From positions 1-64,000 of the forward strand of contig NZ_JAQUWN010000009.1 in the NCBI RefSeq assembly GCF_028692895.1: a stretch of 64,000 bases of DNA, given 5' to 3'. Shown piece after piece: positions 1-7,940 of the stretch (position 1 is its first letter; every line of letters starts with the position of its first letter). Source of the stretch: Pseudodesulfovibrio sp. (GTDB lineage: Bacteria > Desulfobacterota > Desulfovibrionia > Desulfovibrionales > Desulfovibrionaceae). The position numbers and the translations under genes were made by a program. The notes under the pieces were generated by a model. That model had not been told where the DNA came from. It made no database searches and worked only from the letters and a program-made list of their open reading frames with translations.

Positions 1-128
1 GTCTGGAGAGACATCCTGACTTCGGAGCGGCCCAACGAGTCCCGCAGGTCGTGCGGGATGACGTGGCGAAAGTAATAGATTGAGCCCTTCCGGTAAAGGT
101 GGTTCGGGGAACGCGCGATTTGCGGCAT
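1..128 (-). CDS. Phage-type tyrosine integrase, N-terminal fragment (runs off left edge)
   Basis: Reading leftwards from the ATG at 126-128, 42 codons are open to the window edge. The peptide has the pattern LYRKGSIYYFRHVIPHDLRD followed by GRSEVRMSLQ. This is the N-terminal arm typical of DUF6538-type tyrosine recombinases, which start with a 'YRRGxxYYFRRxVP' segment. The catalytic domain would lie outside the window. The position, 150 bases from the 3' end of a tRNA-Leu gene and pointing away from it, fits an integrase at the end of an integrated element. Only the N-terminus is visible, so an intact enzyme cannot be shown. Confidence 0.72.
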   Translation of the reverse strand, partial: MPQIARSPNHLYRKGSIYYFRHVIPHDLRDSLGRSEVRMSLQ

Positions 129-160
129 GTGACGTCTCCGGCGGTAGACGATTCCGGGTA

Positions 161-194
161 CTTTGACCCATCACTTTGACCCCTTGGGGTCAAA
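161..194. promoter_or_regulatory. Direct and inverted repeats upstream of the integrase
   Basis: CTTTGACCC occurs at 161-169 and again at 174-182. The second copy forms an inverted repeat, TTTGACCCC-TT-GGGGTCAAA, at 175-194. It lies 47-66 bases upstream of the integrase start. It could be an operator for integrase control, or arm-type integrase or excisionase binding sites. The repeats are seen directly; the role is inference. Confidence 0.45.
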
Positions 195-230
195 TCACGC
201 CGAAAAGAAGACAATCACGTAACTTGCCGG

Positions 231-270
231 ATAAAAAAGAAAAAGGGTTGCAGCTGTTTAGCCGCAACCC
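231..270 (-). terminator. Rho-independent terminator of tRNA-Leu
   Basis: On the minus strand GGGTTGC (complement of 264-270) pairs with GCAACCC (245-251) around a short loop. A run rich in T (complement of 231-244) follows. It lies 12 bases beyond the tRNA 3' end. Confidence 0.85.
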
Positions 271-281
271 TTGTTTCATTC

Positions 282-368
282 TGGTGCCGAAGAGAAGACT
301 CGAACTTCCACGGGGGAACCCCCACTAGACCCTGAACCTAGCGTGTCTACCAATTCCACCACTTCGGC
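282..368 (-). tRNA. tRNA-Leu (anticodon CAG)
   Basis: The acceptor GCCGAAG pairs with CTTCGGC, followed by discriminator A and an encoded CCA at 284-282. The D-arm contains GAATTGGTAGA. The anticodon stem CTAGG/TCTAG encloses loop TTCAGGG, giving anticodon CAG. A long variable arm and a T-loop TTCGAGT complete a class II tRNA, as expected for leucine. Its 3' half is a usual target for integrases such as the one at 1-128, but the gene is intact here. Confidence 0.95.
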
Positions 369-386
369 ACGTTCAGGTGAGAAAGG

Positions 387-415
387 CTTATATACGCGCC
401 CATTCCCCTTTGCAA
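387..415 (-). promoter_or_regulatory. Sigma-70 type promoter of tRNA-Leu
   Basis: On the minus strand a -35 TTGCAA (410-415) and a -10 TATAAG (387-392) are separated by exactly 17 bases and end about 18 bases before the tRNA 5' end. Confidence 0.65.
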
Positions 416-979
416 GGTTTTTTTTAAGAGAAAATGCAGATTATTTTGATCCTGTAATTTCAGCATGTTTTCCGCCACGCCCCCCGGAGGCCCCGGGACG
501 GCGGCGGGCCTTGCTTCTGGGCCGGTCCGGGCCCTCTCCGGACCCGTTTCGGGACCGTGCCGCGCATGGCTCCGAGCCGACGCCATGTTCCGCGCCGGGA
601 CGCCTCCGGCCTGCGTCCTGTTCCAGGCCGGAGGAGTAAAAAATCTTGTACCCCCAGGCCGCCGTTCCGGTGAAGGTAAAAAAAGTTTTACTGGCCTGCC
701 CGGAAGGAAGATCAATGGGGTTGAGGAATGTTCGTTGGTAATATGCTGATTTTTAATAATATAATTGAAATATTCCACCTCGGCCTTCCTGGTGGCACGG
801 AGGTTGCTAAGTTCAAATCATCATTCTTCCTTTTATTTGCACACGAGAATCCAGGCTTCGAGGGACGGTCCCGAGAAGCCTTTCTCGTTTTCTGTGGCCT
901 GGACGATTGGGAAACGCGTTGCCCGGAGCAGGCGTCCCGGCGGGGCTTGCGGCCGTCCTTTGGCTGGAAGGCCGAAAGG
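416..979. other. Non-coding stretch
   Basis: No convincing gene is seen. Open frames here are GC-driven, low in complexity and lack a ribosome site. The segment 640-860 is relatively AT-rich and contains two A/T runs. An imperfect inverted repeat at 857-887 (AGGCTTC...GAAGCCT with inner GGGAC/GTCCC) is followed on the plus strand by a T-rich tract. It could be the 3' end structure between the tRNA region and the gene ending at 980. Confidence 0.4.
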
Positions 980-2098
980 TTACGCCTCGTCGGGCGGGAC
1001 CACGCAGATGGGTTCCTTGACCTTGAGCAGGTCCTGGAAGGTCTGCAGCCGCATGTGGGAGGCCTCGCTCAGGGTGTCGCCCTTGTGCAGGAGCACGGCC
1101 CCGGAACCGGCGATCATGTCCCGGCCCATGACCATGCCCGGCTCCAGCCCCGCCACGCCGAGCTTCAGGCAGCGGGCTTGGGCGCTCTCCTCCTGATAGT
1201 GACGGAGCGCCTTCACCACCTCGGTGTCGTAGACCTTGGGCCGGGCGGCCATGAATTCCAGCGCCTTGTCCGGCGGGGCCCCGGTCAGTTGCATCTGGTC
1301 CATGTCGATGCACGCCTTGAGGATGCGTGCGCCCAGCGGCGGGTTCTGGGACGCGGGCGTGTTCTGGTGGCGGATGACCTCCGCGATCTTTTCCATGTGC
1401 GGCACGTTGCCGAGCAGGTGGGCTGCGATGCTCGGGTGGGTGTAGAAAATCTGCATCGCCTCCTTGGATGGCCGGCGCCCGGCTTCCAGGGATTCGAGCA
1501 GTTCTGTCGGCAGGGCCACGCAGCCGATGTTGGAGAGCAGTACCACCATGTCCATGAGCTGGGTGGACATGGCCTTGAGCTCGGCGCTTACCCACTGGGC
1601 CGGGCGGCGGATGCGCTTGCTCCGCTCCACGGCGTCGGGATGGGTCAGCTCCATGATGTCCACCAACATGCGCACGCAGCCGAAGAGCACGTCGCGGCAG
1701 GTGTCACCCTCGCTTTTGCGTTCCCTGCGGTACTTGCGCACGGCGTCCTGCACGGCCGCCTTGAGGGCCTGGGGCGGGCAGGGGCGTGGCAGCATCTTGG
1801 AAATGTGGGCGGCGTTGATGGCCCCGGCCGCCGTCTTGAAGCTGCGGTCGGCCGTGACCATGAGGCGCATGGTCCGGGGAAATTCCCGCCGCACACGCGA
1901 CAGGAACTTGATGCCGTTCATGCCCGGCAGGCGCAGCCCGGAGAGCACGGCCGCGAATCGGCCGTCCTCGGCCAGCATGGCCAGTCCTTTTTCCGCGTCG
2001 GGCAGGCAGGCCAGGTCCACTACGGATTCCAGGACCTCGCCGGCCTTGGCGGCGAACCCGGAGTCCGAGGTGACGAGCATTACCTTGGCTTTCGACAT
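980..2098 (-). CDS. Degenerate receiver plus HD-GYP-like protein
   Basis: 372 aa, start supported by AGGAGG eight bases upstream. Residues 1-125 have the receiver fold (VLSGLRLPGMNG), but the phospho-acceptor Asp is Gly54 and the N-terminal acidic pair is lost, so phosphorylation is unlikely. Residues 140-260 resemble an HD-GYP phosphodiesterase domain (HPSIAAHLLGNVPHMEKIAE followed by IRHQ), yet the HD dyad is replaced (LLSNIGCVALP where active enzymes have LLHDIGK-IP). The protein is therefore probably a non-catalytic binding or scaffold protein. It follows the DUF342 gene by 12 bases, so the two are likely co-transcribed. A residual c-di-GMP binding role is inference. Confidence 0.8.
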   Translation of the reverse strand: MSKAKVMLVTSDSGFAAKAGEVLESVVDLACLPDAEKGLAMLAEDGRFAAVLSGLRLPGMNGIKFLSRVRREFPRTMRLMVTADRSFKTAAGAINAAHISKMLPRPCPPQALKAAVQDAVRKYRRERKSEGDTCRDVLFGCVRMLVDIMELTHPDAVERSKRIRRPAQWVSAELKAMSTQLMDMVVLLSNIGCVALPTELLESLEAGRRPSKEAMQIFYTHPSIAAHLLGNVPHMEKIAEVIRHQNTPASQNPPLGARILKACIDMDQMQLTGAPPDKALEFMAARPKVYDTEVVKALRHYQEESAQARCLKLGVAGLEPGMVMGRDMIAGSGAVLLHKGDTLSEASHMRLQTFQDLLKVKEPICVVPPDEA

Positions 2099-2110
2099 GG
2101 CGGCGTCCTC

Positions 2111-3739
2111 CTAGATCCCGGAAATGGCGATGCCGGACTTTTCCTGGTTCCAGTGGAACTTGGAGGCCTGCTCCGCCTTGCTCAGGGTGATGGACCGATC
2201 GCCGATGTTGATGGTCACCCCGGCGTGGGCCGTGCGGCGGGCCTTGAGCCTGCGCCTGGACAGCTCCTCTCCCTGGGCCGCCAGCGCGGCCTGCTTCCGC
2301 TCCTCCAGTTCGGCGATCTTCCGGAACAGCAGGGCCTTGATCTTGAACAGCTCCGCCAGGATGCCCCGGTCCTCCTTGGGCGCGAGGAGCAGGGTGTCCT
2401 TGATGTTGCCGGTGCCGATGAATTTTTCCAGCTCCGCGATCTTCTCCCGCAGCTTGCGGGCCCTGGGCTCCGTGTCCTCGCCCTCGGCCAGGGGCAGGGC
2501 CAGGGTGATGTGGGTCCTGGCGCCCAGCGGGGAGCCCATCTCGGCCACGTCCATGCCGCCGCAGACGTAGACGCCGCCGTTGAGGATGCCCTTGTCTGAC
2601 CCGGCGACGATCTTTCCCCCGGCCACGATGTCGCAGTTGACGCAGTCCATGCCGATGACCACGTCCCCGCCCGCGCGGATGGTGGCGTTGCGCATGAACT
2701 TGGCCGTTACCGCGCCTTCCGCCTCGATGATGCCGCCCTCCTCCATGAGCACGCCGCCGCTCACGGTGACGTCGGCCCCCGCGCGGATGACGGCGTTCTC
2801 CACCACGCCTTCGACCACCACGCTCTCCCTGGCCGTGACCTCCGCCCCCGTGGTCACGGTGCCCTTGATGAGGATGGACCCCTTTTCCACATGCACGTTG
2901 CCGGAGGAGAGGTCCACGTCGGAGTTGATCTCCAGCAGCTCGGAGATGGACAGGGTGTCGTCGCGGTAGAGGACCATGCCCGGCGAGGCCGCCGTGTAGA
3001 CGATGGTCTCTCCCGGTTCGCCCGTGGCGCGGATATCCTTGCCAGCCTTGAGCACGGCGGGCTTGCCGTCCTCGCCCGGAATCTCGCGGCCCAGGACGTC
3101 GAAGCCGGCATGGCCCGAAGTGGGGGGGATGAGCCGGGCGATCTCGTCGCCCTCGTCCACGCAGGCGGTGGCCCCGCGCTCGCGGAAATTGATGGAGCCG
3201 TCGTCCTGGCGCTCGCCCACTTCGCTGCCCTTGGTGAACATGAGCCGGACCTCGCCGGGCCGTCCGGGGGAGGGGGGCACGCCCTTCGCGATCTCCACGT
3301 CGGCGACCACCGCGTCCGAGTCCCGCGACCTGGCCACGGCCTCGTCCAGCACGTCGTTGTCCACGCCCTTGCTCCCCTCGGGCAGGTACTCGCGGTACTT
3401 GTCGTCGGAGATGGGCTTGCCGAAGCAATTCTTGGGGTGGAAAGTCATGCGCATGGTCATGGCGTCGTCGGACACGGACCAGAGCGGCGTCACCCGCAGA
3501 CCCTTTTCCGAGAGCTCCATGATGCCCACGGTGGTGGCTCCAAGGGTGTAGTCGCTGCCGTTGACCACGATGTTGGCCTTTTCGAAGACCACTTCCTTGC
3601 CCTTGTATTCGGGCGGCAGTTTTTCGGCGTCGAGGGTGGCGATGATGGCGTCGGGGATCACCGGGAACTTGAGGTCTCCGATGGGATCGATGATCGAAGC
3701 GGGCAGGGGGCAGAGTCCCTCGTCGCCGGTGGTGGCCAT
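2111..3739 (-). CDS. FapA/DUF342 family polymer-forming protein
   Basis: About 542 aa from the ATG at 3739, which has AAAGGAG nine bases upstream; an earlier in-frame ATG at 3790 has a poor ribosome site. The middle (roughly residues 200-430) is a right-handed beta-helix rich in Gly-Val repeats such as GNVHVEKGSILIKGTV and GGVLMEEGGIIEAEG, typical of the DUF342/FapA family. A coiled segment follows (about 430-500: ARKLREKIAELEKFI). FapA proteins influence flagellar assembly or cell-surface placement, but the exact role of this member is unknown. It is the first gene of a two-gene unit with a degenerate response regulator. Confidence 0.85.
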   Translation of the reverse strand: MATTGDEGLCPLPASIIDPIGDLKFPVIPDAIIATLDAEKLPPEYKGKEVVFEKANIVVNGSDYTLGATTVGIMELSEKGLRVTPLWSVSDDAMTMRMTFHPKNCFGKPISDDKYREYLPEGSKGVDNDVLDEAVARSRDSDAVVADVEIAKGVPPSPGRPGEVRLMFTKGSEVGERQDDGSINFRERGATACVDEGDEIARLIPPTSGHAGFDVLGREIPGEDGKPAVLKAGKDIRATGEPGETIVYTAASPGMVLYRDDTLSISELLEINSDVDLSSGNVHVEKGSILIKGTVTTGAEVTARESVVVEGVVENAVIRAGADVTVSGGVLMEEGGIIEAEGAVTAKFMRNATIRAGGDVVIGMDCVNCDIVAGGKIVAGSDKGILNGGVYVCGGMDVAEMGSPLGARTHITLALPLAEGEDTEPRARKLREKIAELEKFIGTGNIKDTLLLAPKEDRGILAELFKIKALLFRKIAELEERKQAALAAQGEELSRRRLKARRTAHAGVTINIGDRSITLSKAEQASKFHWNQEKSGIAISGI

Positions 3740-3900
3740 GGCCGGTCTCCTTTGCGCTGGCGCTGTGCCGGGCAGGATGTTTTGCGACATTATGCCTTGG
3801 TTGATAAAAATGTCAATTATTATGCGGAGTATCGATTTTTCGGGAGCCGCATTCCCGCCGGGGTGGCGAACCGGGGGCGGTAGCCCGGGCGCGCGGGGGA

Positions 3901-3931
3901 GAAAAAGGCCCGGGAGCGGGGCTCCCGGGCC
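3901..3931 (-). terminator. Rho-independent terminator after the DASS transporter
   Basis: GGCCCGGGAGC (3921-3931 complement) pairs with GCTCCCGGGCC (3907-3917) around a 3-base loop, followed on the minus strand by TTTTTC. Confidence 0.85.
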
Positions 3932-3956
3932 GTGAAACCGAATGGGCTGCGGCCGC

Positions 3957-5360
3957 CTAGACGAAGAAGTACGTTACCGCGATCATGGCCGCCAGGTAGA
4001 TGCCTCCGAAGATGGTGCCCAGCCCCCACCAGCGCGCCTGGCTGATGTAGCCCGATCCGTACCAGATGGGCGACGGGCCGGTGGCGTAGGGGGTGATGAT
4101 GCCCATCAGGCCGAGGGAGCCGGCGAGCATGAGCGCCAGCCGGGGCAGCATCTCCGCCGGGACCAGAGGGGCGGCCGTGGCCATGAACAGGGGCAGCAGG
4201 GCCGTGGTGTGCGCCGTGGTGCTGGCGAAGAAGTAGTGGAGCACGAAGAACAGGATGACCAGCATGACCGCCACGGTCATGGGCTCCAGGCCCTGGAGAT
4301 GCGCGGCGACCATGCCGCCCATCCAGGAGAGGACGCCCGCCTTCTTGAGGCCGCTGGCCATGGCCACCAGGGTGGCGAACCACACCAGGACGTTCCAAGC
4401 CCCCTTGTTGGTGATGACGTCCTGCCAGGAGATGACCCCGGTGAGCGCCATCAGGGAGAGGATGAACACGGCCGCCACGGTGGAGTCGATGCCGAACTTC
4501 TTGCCGAATATCCACAGGATCAGGGCGGTGACGGCGTAGCCGAGCATCATCAGTTCCTTGGTGGAGATCGGACCCATCTTGCTCAGCTCCTCCGTGGCCC
4601 AGGCCGGGGCTTCGGGGGAGTGCTTCAGGGTCGGGGGATAGATGACGTAGGCGAGCCAGGGCGTCAGCAGGAAGAGGGGGATCATGCACGGGAGCATGAC
4701 CTGGGCCCACTGGCCCCACTGGATGGCGAAGCCCGCGCTCTTCTGGATCAGCTCGACGGCCAGCAGGTTCGGGGCCAGGGCCGTGAGGAACATGGAGCTG
4801 GTCACGCAGGTGGCCGAGATGCCCACCCAGGTGATGTAGGCGCCGATCTTGCGCGGCTCGTTGTCCGGGGTGGACCCGAACATGGGCGGGATGTTGCTGG
4901 CCACCGGATAGATGGTGCCCGCGCTGCGGGCGGTGTTGGACGGCATGAACGGGGCCAGGATGGCGTCGGAGAAGGCCACGGCGTAGCCCAGTCCCAGGGT
5001 CCGCTTGCCCAGGTACTTGATGAGCAGCAGGCTGATGCGCTTGCCCAGCCCGGTCTTCTGGTAGCCCAGGGCGAACATGAAGGCCGCGAAGATCAGCCAG
5101 ATGACGCCGTTGGAGAAGCCGGAAAGCGCCCAGTTCCGGTTTACCGTGGCGCTGGGGTCGATGAGCCGGAGCATGGCCACCACGGAAACGCCGGTCAGGC
5201 CCACCAGGGCCGTCGGGATGGGCTCGATGATGAGGCCGACCACAACGCCGACGAAGATGCTGAGAAAATACCAGCCGTTGGGGGCCAGCCCCTCCGGGGT
5301 GGGCATGAGGGCCATGATGATGGCCACGATCAGAGGGGAGAACTTCTTGAGATATTGCAT
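3957..5360 (-). CDS. DASS family dicarboxylate/anion symporter
   Basis: 467 aa integral membrane protein with about 12 hydrophobic segments. It carries the SNT signature at residues 141-143 (PSNTARSAGTIYPV) and a second, symmetry-related STT motif (FFASTTAHTTALLP). The C-terminus has TPYATGPSPIWYGSGYI. These are hallmarks of the divalent anion:Na+ symporter (SLC13/CitT) family. Likely substrates are C4-dicarboxylates, citrate or tartrate; the sequence alone cannot decide. The start has AGGAGG upstream. It is a single-gene unit with its own terminator, divergent from the histidine kinase. Confidence 0.88.
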   Translation of the reverse strand: MQYLKKFSPLIVAIIMALMPTPEGLAPNGWYFLSIFVGVVVGLIIEPIPTALVGLTGVSVVAMLRLIDPSATVNRNWALSGFSNGVIWLIFAAFMFALGYQKTGLGKRISLLLIKYLGKRTLGLGYAVAFSDAILAPFMPSNTARSAGTIYPVASNIPPMFGSTPDNEPRKIGAYITWVGISATCVTSSMFLTALAPNLLAVELIQKSAGFAIQWGQWAQVMLPCMIPLFLLTPWLAYVIYPPTLKHSPEAPAWATEELSKMGPISTKELMMLGYAVTALILWIFGKKFGIDSTVAAVFILSLMALTGVISWQDVITNKGAWNVLVWFATLVAMASGLKKAGVLSWMGGMVAAHLQGLEPMTVAVMLVILFFVLHYFFASTTAHTTALLPLFMATAAPLVPAEMLPRLALMLAGSLGLMGIITPYATGPSPIWYGSGYISQARWWGLGTIFGGIYLAAMIAVTYFFV

Positions 5361-5491
5361 GAAATACCTCCTGGTAAGATGCCTGCAGACCCGTTTTGGC
5401 CTGCACTCCCCGCCTGGCGGCCGCCGTCGGCGGGTTGGCGTTGCACAGGGCCTTTGCCGGATTGAATGATCGCCGGATCTCTTTTTCTGAT

Positions 5492-5521
5492 ATTATATAT
5501 TTAAATGACTAAAATCGCCAA
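5492..5521 (-). promoter_or_regulatory. Sigma-70 type promoter of the DASS transporter
   Basis: On the minus strand TTGGCG (5516-5521) and a perfect TATAAT (5492-5497) are separated by 18 bases. This leaves a leader of about 125 bases before the ATG at 5360. Confidence 0.6.
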
Positions 5522-5605
5522 CGTCAAGCAGGGATATGCAATCGGGCATCGGGAATGCGCGGAGGAAATCTTTTCTAAAGTGAAGGAGGATTATAACGGA
5601 AAAAG

Positions 5606-7831
5606 GTGGGGCTTGCTGGTAGGGTCGTCATCCAGAGGTTCATCTTGAATTCCAATACGAAAAGCAGGGCGGCCAATTTCGTTTTGGGGGCGACTGTGCT
5701 GGTCGGGCTCTATTTTACGAGTCTCGACAGCTATCTGCTGTTTCACGCCCTGGCGGAGATGTTCAGCATCGTCGTCGCCTTCGGCATCTTCGTCATCGGC
5801 TGGAATTCCCGCAGCTATATCAAAAACAACTACCTGCTCTTCCTGGCCATCGCCTATCTGTTCATCGCCCTGCTGGATCTTCTGCACACGCTTTCCTACA
5901 AGGGGATGGGCATTTTCTCCTACCAGTATTACGCCAACCAGCTCTGGATCGCCACTCGCTACATGGAGAGCCTGTCGCTGCTGGCCGCCTTCCTGTTCGT
6001 GCGCGAGCGGCGCCGGTTCAATCCGCAGGCGGTGTTCGCGGCCTTCTCGGCCGTCACGCTGCTGGTCATCGCCGCCATCTTCTGGTGGCACGTCTTTCCG
6101 GTCTGCTTTGTCGAGGGGCAGGGGTTGACCCCGTTCAAAAAGAACAGCGAGTATGTCATCTCCGCCATCCTGCTGCTGGACATTGCGATCCTGCTGAGCG
6201 TGCGCAAGGAGTTCGACCCGGCGGTACATCGCTGGCTGGTCTGGTCCCTGGTCTTCACCATCGCCTCGGAGCTGGCTTTCACCTTCTACATCAGCAATTA
6301 CGGCTTTTCCAACCTGGTCGGCCACTACTTCAAGGTCTTCTCCTTTTATCTGATCTACAAGGCCCTGGTGTCCACGGGGCTGACCAAGCCCCACGCCGTG
6401 CTCTTCAAGGCCCTGCAGGATTCCGAGGCCAAGTTCCGCGCCCTGGTCGAGAGCTCCATGGACATCATCTGGGAAGAAAACCGGCAGGGCGAGTACACCT
6501 ACGTCAGCCCGCACGTCCGCGCCATCCTCGGCTACGAGCCCGAGGAGATGGTCGGGCGGCCCGTGGCCGACTTCCTGGCCCCGGAGGACGCGGCCCGGGC
6601 GAGGAGGGTCTTCGCCGCGCCCGGCGACGTCTGCCCGTGCCTGGTCAACCAGGAGAGCGAGTTCGTCCACCGCGACGGCCGCCGCGTGGTCCTGGAGCGG
6701 CACGGCATGACCATCGTGGACGAGCGGGGCGAGGTCCGGGGATACCGGGGCGTGGACCGGGACGTGACCGAACGGCGGCGGCAGGAACGTGAACTGCGCA
6801 AGCTGATCCTGGCCGTGGAGGGCAACCCGGGGGCCATCGTCATCACCGACCCCTTGGGGCTGGTGGAATATGGCAACCCCGCGTTCTGTGCGATGATGGG
6901 GACCGGTCCGGCTGAGTTCCGGGGGCGTACGCTCCCCTCCCTGCTGGAGGGCGTGGAGGATGGCGCGGCCTTTCGCGGGTTCGGGGAGGCCATCACCTCC
7001 GGCCGGGCGTGGCGGGGCGAGCTGCACCGCTCCCCGGCGAACGGCGATTCCCGCTGGCTGCGCCTGTCCGTCGCGCCCGTGACCGGCGGGGACGGCGCGC
7101 TGCTCAACCACGTGGCCACCCTGGAGGACGTCACGGACCGCAAGGATTTCGAGCGGCTCAAGGAGAGCGTGGACCAGATCATGCGCCACGACCTCAAAAG
7201 CCCACTGAGCGGAATTATCGCCATCCCGGGCCTGCTCCTGGCCGACGGCAATCTCACGGAGGCGCAGCGCTCGCTTCTGGCCGCCCTGGAGGAGGCCAGC
7301 CGTCGCATGTTGCGCATGGTCAACAACTCCCTCGACCTGTTCAAGATGGAGCAGGGCACCTTCGCCTACGAGCCCGAGCGGGTGGACGCGCTGCGGGTCC
7401 TGCGCGCCGTCCTGGGGGAATCCGCCTCCCTGGCGCGCGCCTCGGCGGTGGAGGTGAGGCTGTCAGCGGCCGGGCTCCCGGCCTCGCTGGACGCGCTGCC
7501 GGTCATGGCCTCGGAGGACCTGCTGCACAGCATCTTCGCGAACCTGCTGACCAACGCCATCGAGGCCTCCCCGGCGGGCGGCGCGGTCTTCGTGGAGGTG
7601 GGCGGCGACGGCTGCCGCGTGAGCATCCGCAACCGGGGAGCCGTGCCACGCGAGATCCGGGGCCAGTTCTTCCAGAAATACAAAACCCACGGCAAGAAGC
7701 GCGGCACCGGGCTCGGGGCCTATTCCGCCAAGCTCCAGGCCGACGCCATGGGGCTGGACCTGCACCTGGACATCGACGACGAGCGCGACGAGACCCTGAT
7801 AACCATCACCTGCCCCCCGGCCGCCGCCTGA
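5606..7831 (+). CDS. Membrane histidine kinase, MASE3-PAS-PAS-HisKA-HATPase
   Basis: About 741 aa. Residues 1-265 form a MASE3-type sensory domain of seven or so membrane helices (SLDSYLLFHALAEMFSIVVA, LDLLHTLSYKGMGIF). Two PAS domains follow (about 275-395 and 400-515). A HisKA segment has the phospho-His in MRHDLKSPLSG. The ATPase domain has an N box (NLLTNAIEASP) and a G box (GTGLGAYSAK). The GTG at 5606 has AAGGAGGA 15 bases away, which is long. A TTG at 5645, with AGAGG six bases upstream, is an alternative start. No receiver gene lies next to it, so it is an orphan kinase. Confidence 0.88.
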   Translation: MGLAGRVVIQRFILNSNTKSRAANFVLGATVLVGLYFTSLDSYLLFHALAEMFSIVVAFGIFVIGWNSRSYIKNNYLLFLAIAYLFIALLDLLHTLSYKGMGIFSYQYYANQLWIATRYMESLSLLAAFLFVRERRRFNPQAVFAAFSAVTLLVIAAIFWWHVFPVCFVEGQGLTPFKKNSEYVISAILLLDIAILLSVRKEFDPAVHRWLVWSLVFTIASELAFTFYISNYGFSNLVGHYFKVFSFYLIYKALVSTGLTKPHAVLFKALQDSEAKFRALVESSMDIIWEENRQGEYTYVSPHVRAILGYEPEEMVGRPVADFLAPEDAARARRVFAAPGDVCPCLVNQESEFVHRDGRRVVLERHGMTIVDERGEVRGYRGVDRDVTERRRQERELRKLILAVEGNPGAIVITDPLGLVEYGNPAFCAMMGTGPAEFRGRTLPSLLEGVEDGAAFRGFGEAITSGRAWRGELHRSPANGDSRWLRLSVAPVTGGDGALLNHVATLEDVTDRKDFERLKESVDQIMRHDLKSPLSGIIAIPGLLLADGNLTEAQRSLLAALEEASRRMLRMVNNSLDLFKMEQGTFAYEPERVDALRVLRAVLGESASLARASAVEVRLSAAGLPASLDALPVMASEDLLHSIFANLLTNAIEASPAGGAVFVEVGGDGCRVSIRNRGAVPREIRGQFFQKYKTHGKKRGTGLGAYSAKLQADAMGLDLHLDIDDERDETLITITCPPAAA

Positions 7832-7940
7832 CCGAGACGAATAAAGCTGTTGATCGCTGTTCCCACAAGTCCCCTGTTCGGATAGATACGGGGTATGTGT
7901 CGAGTCCCCTCAACGCCGCGCGCACCAACCGGAGGAGTCC

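Noticed and set aside
347-778. Open frames on both strands near tRNA-Leu
   Set aside because: They overlap the tRNA or its promoter, are low in complexity and lack ribosome sites.
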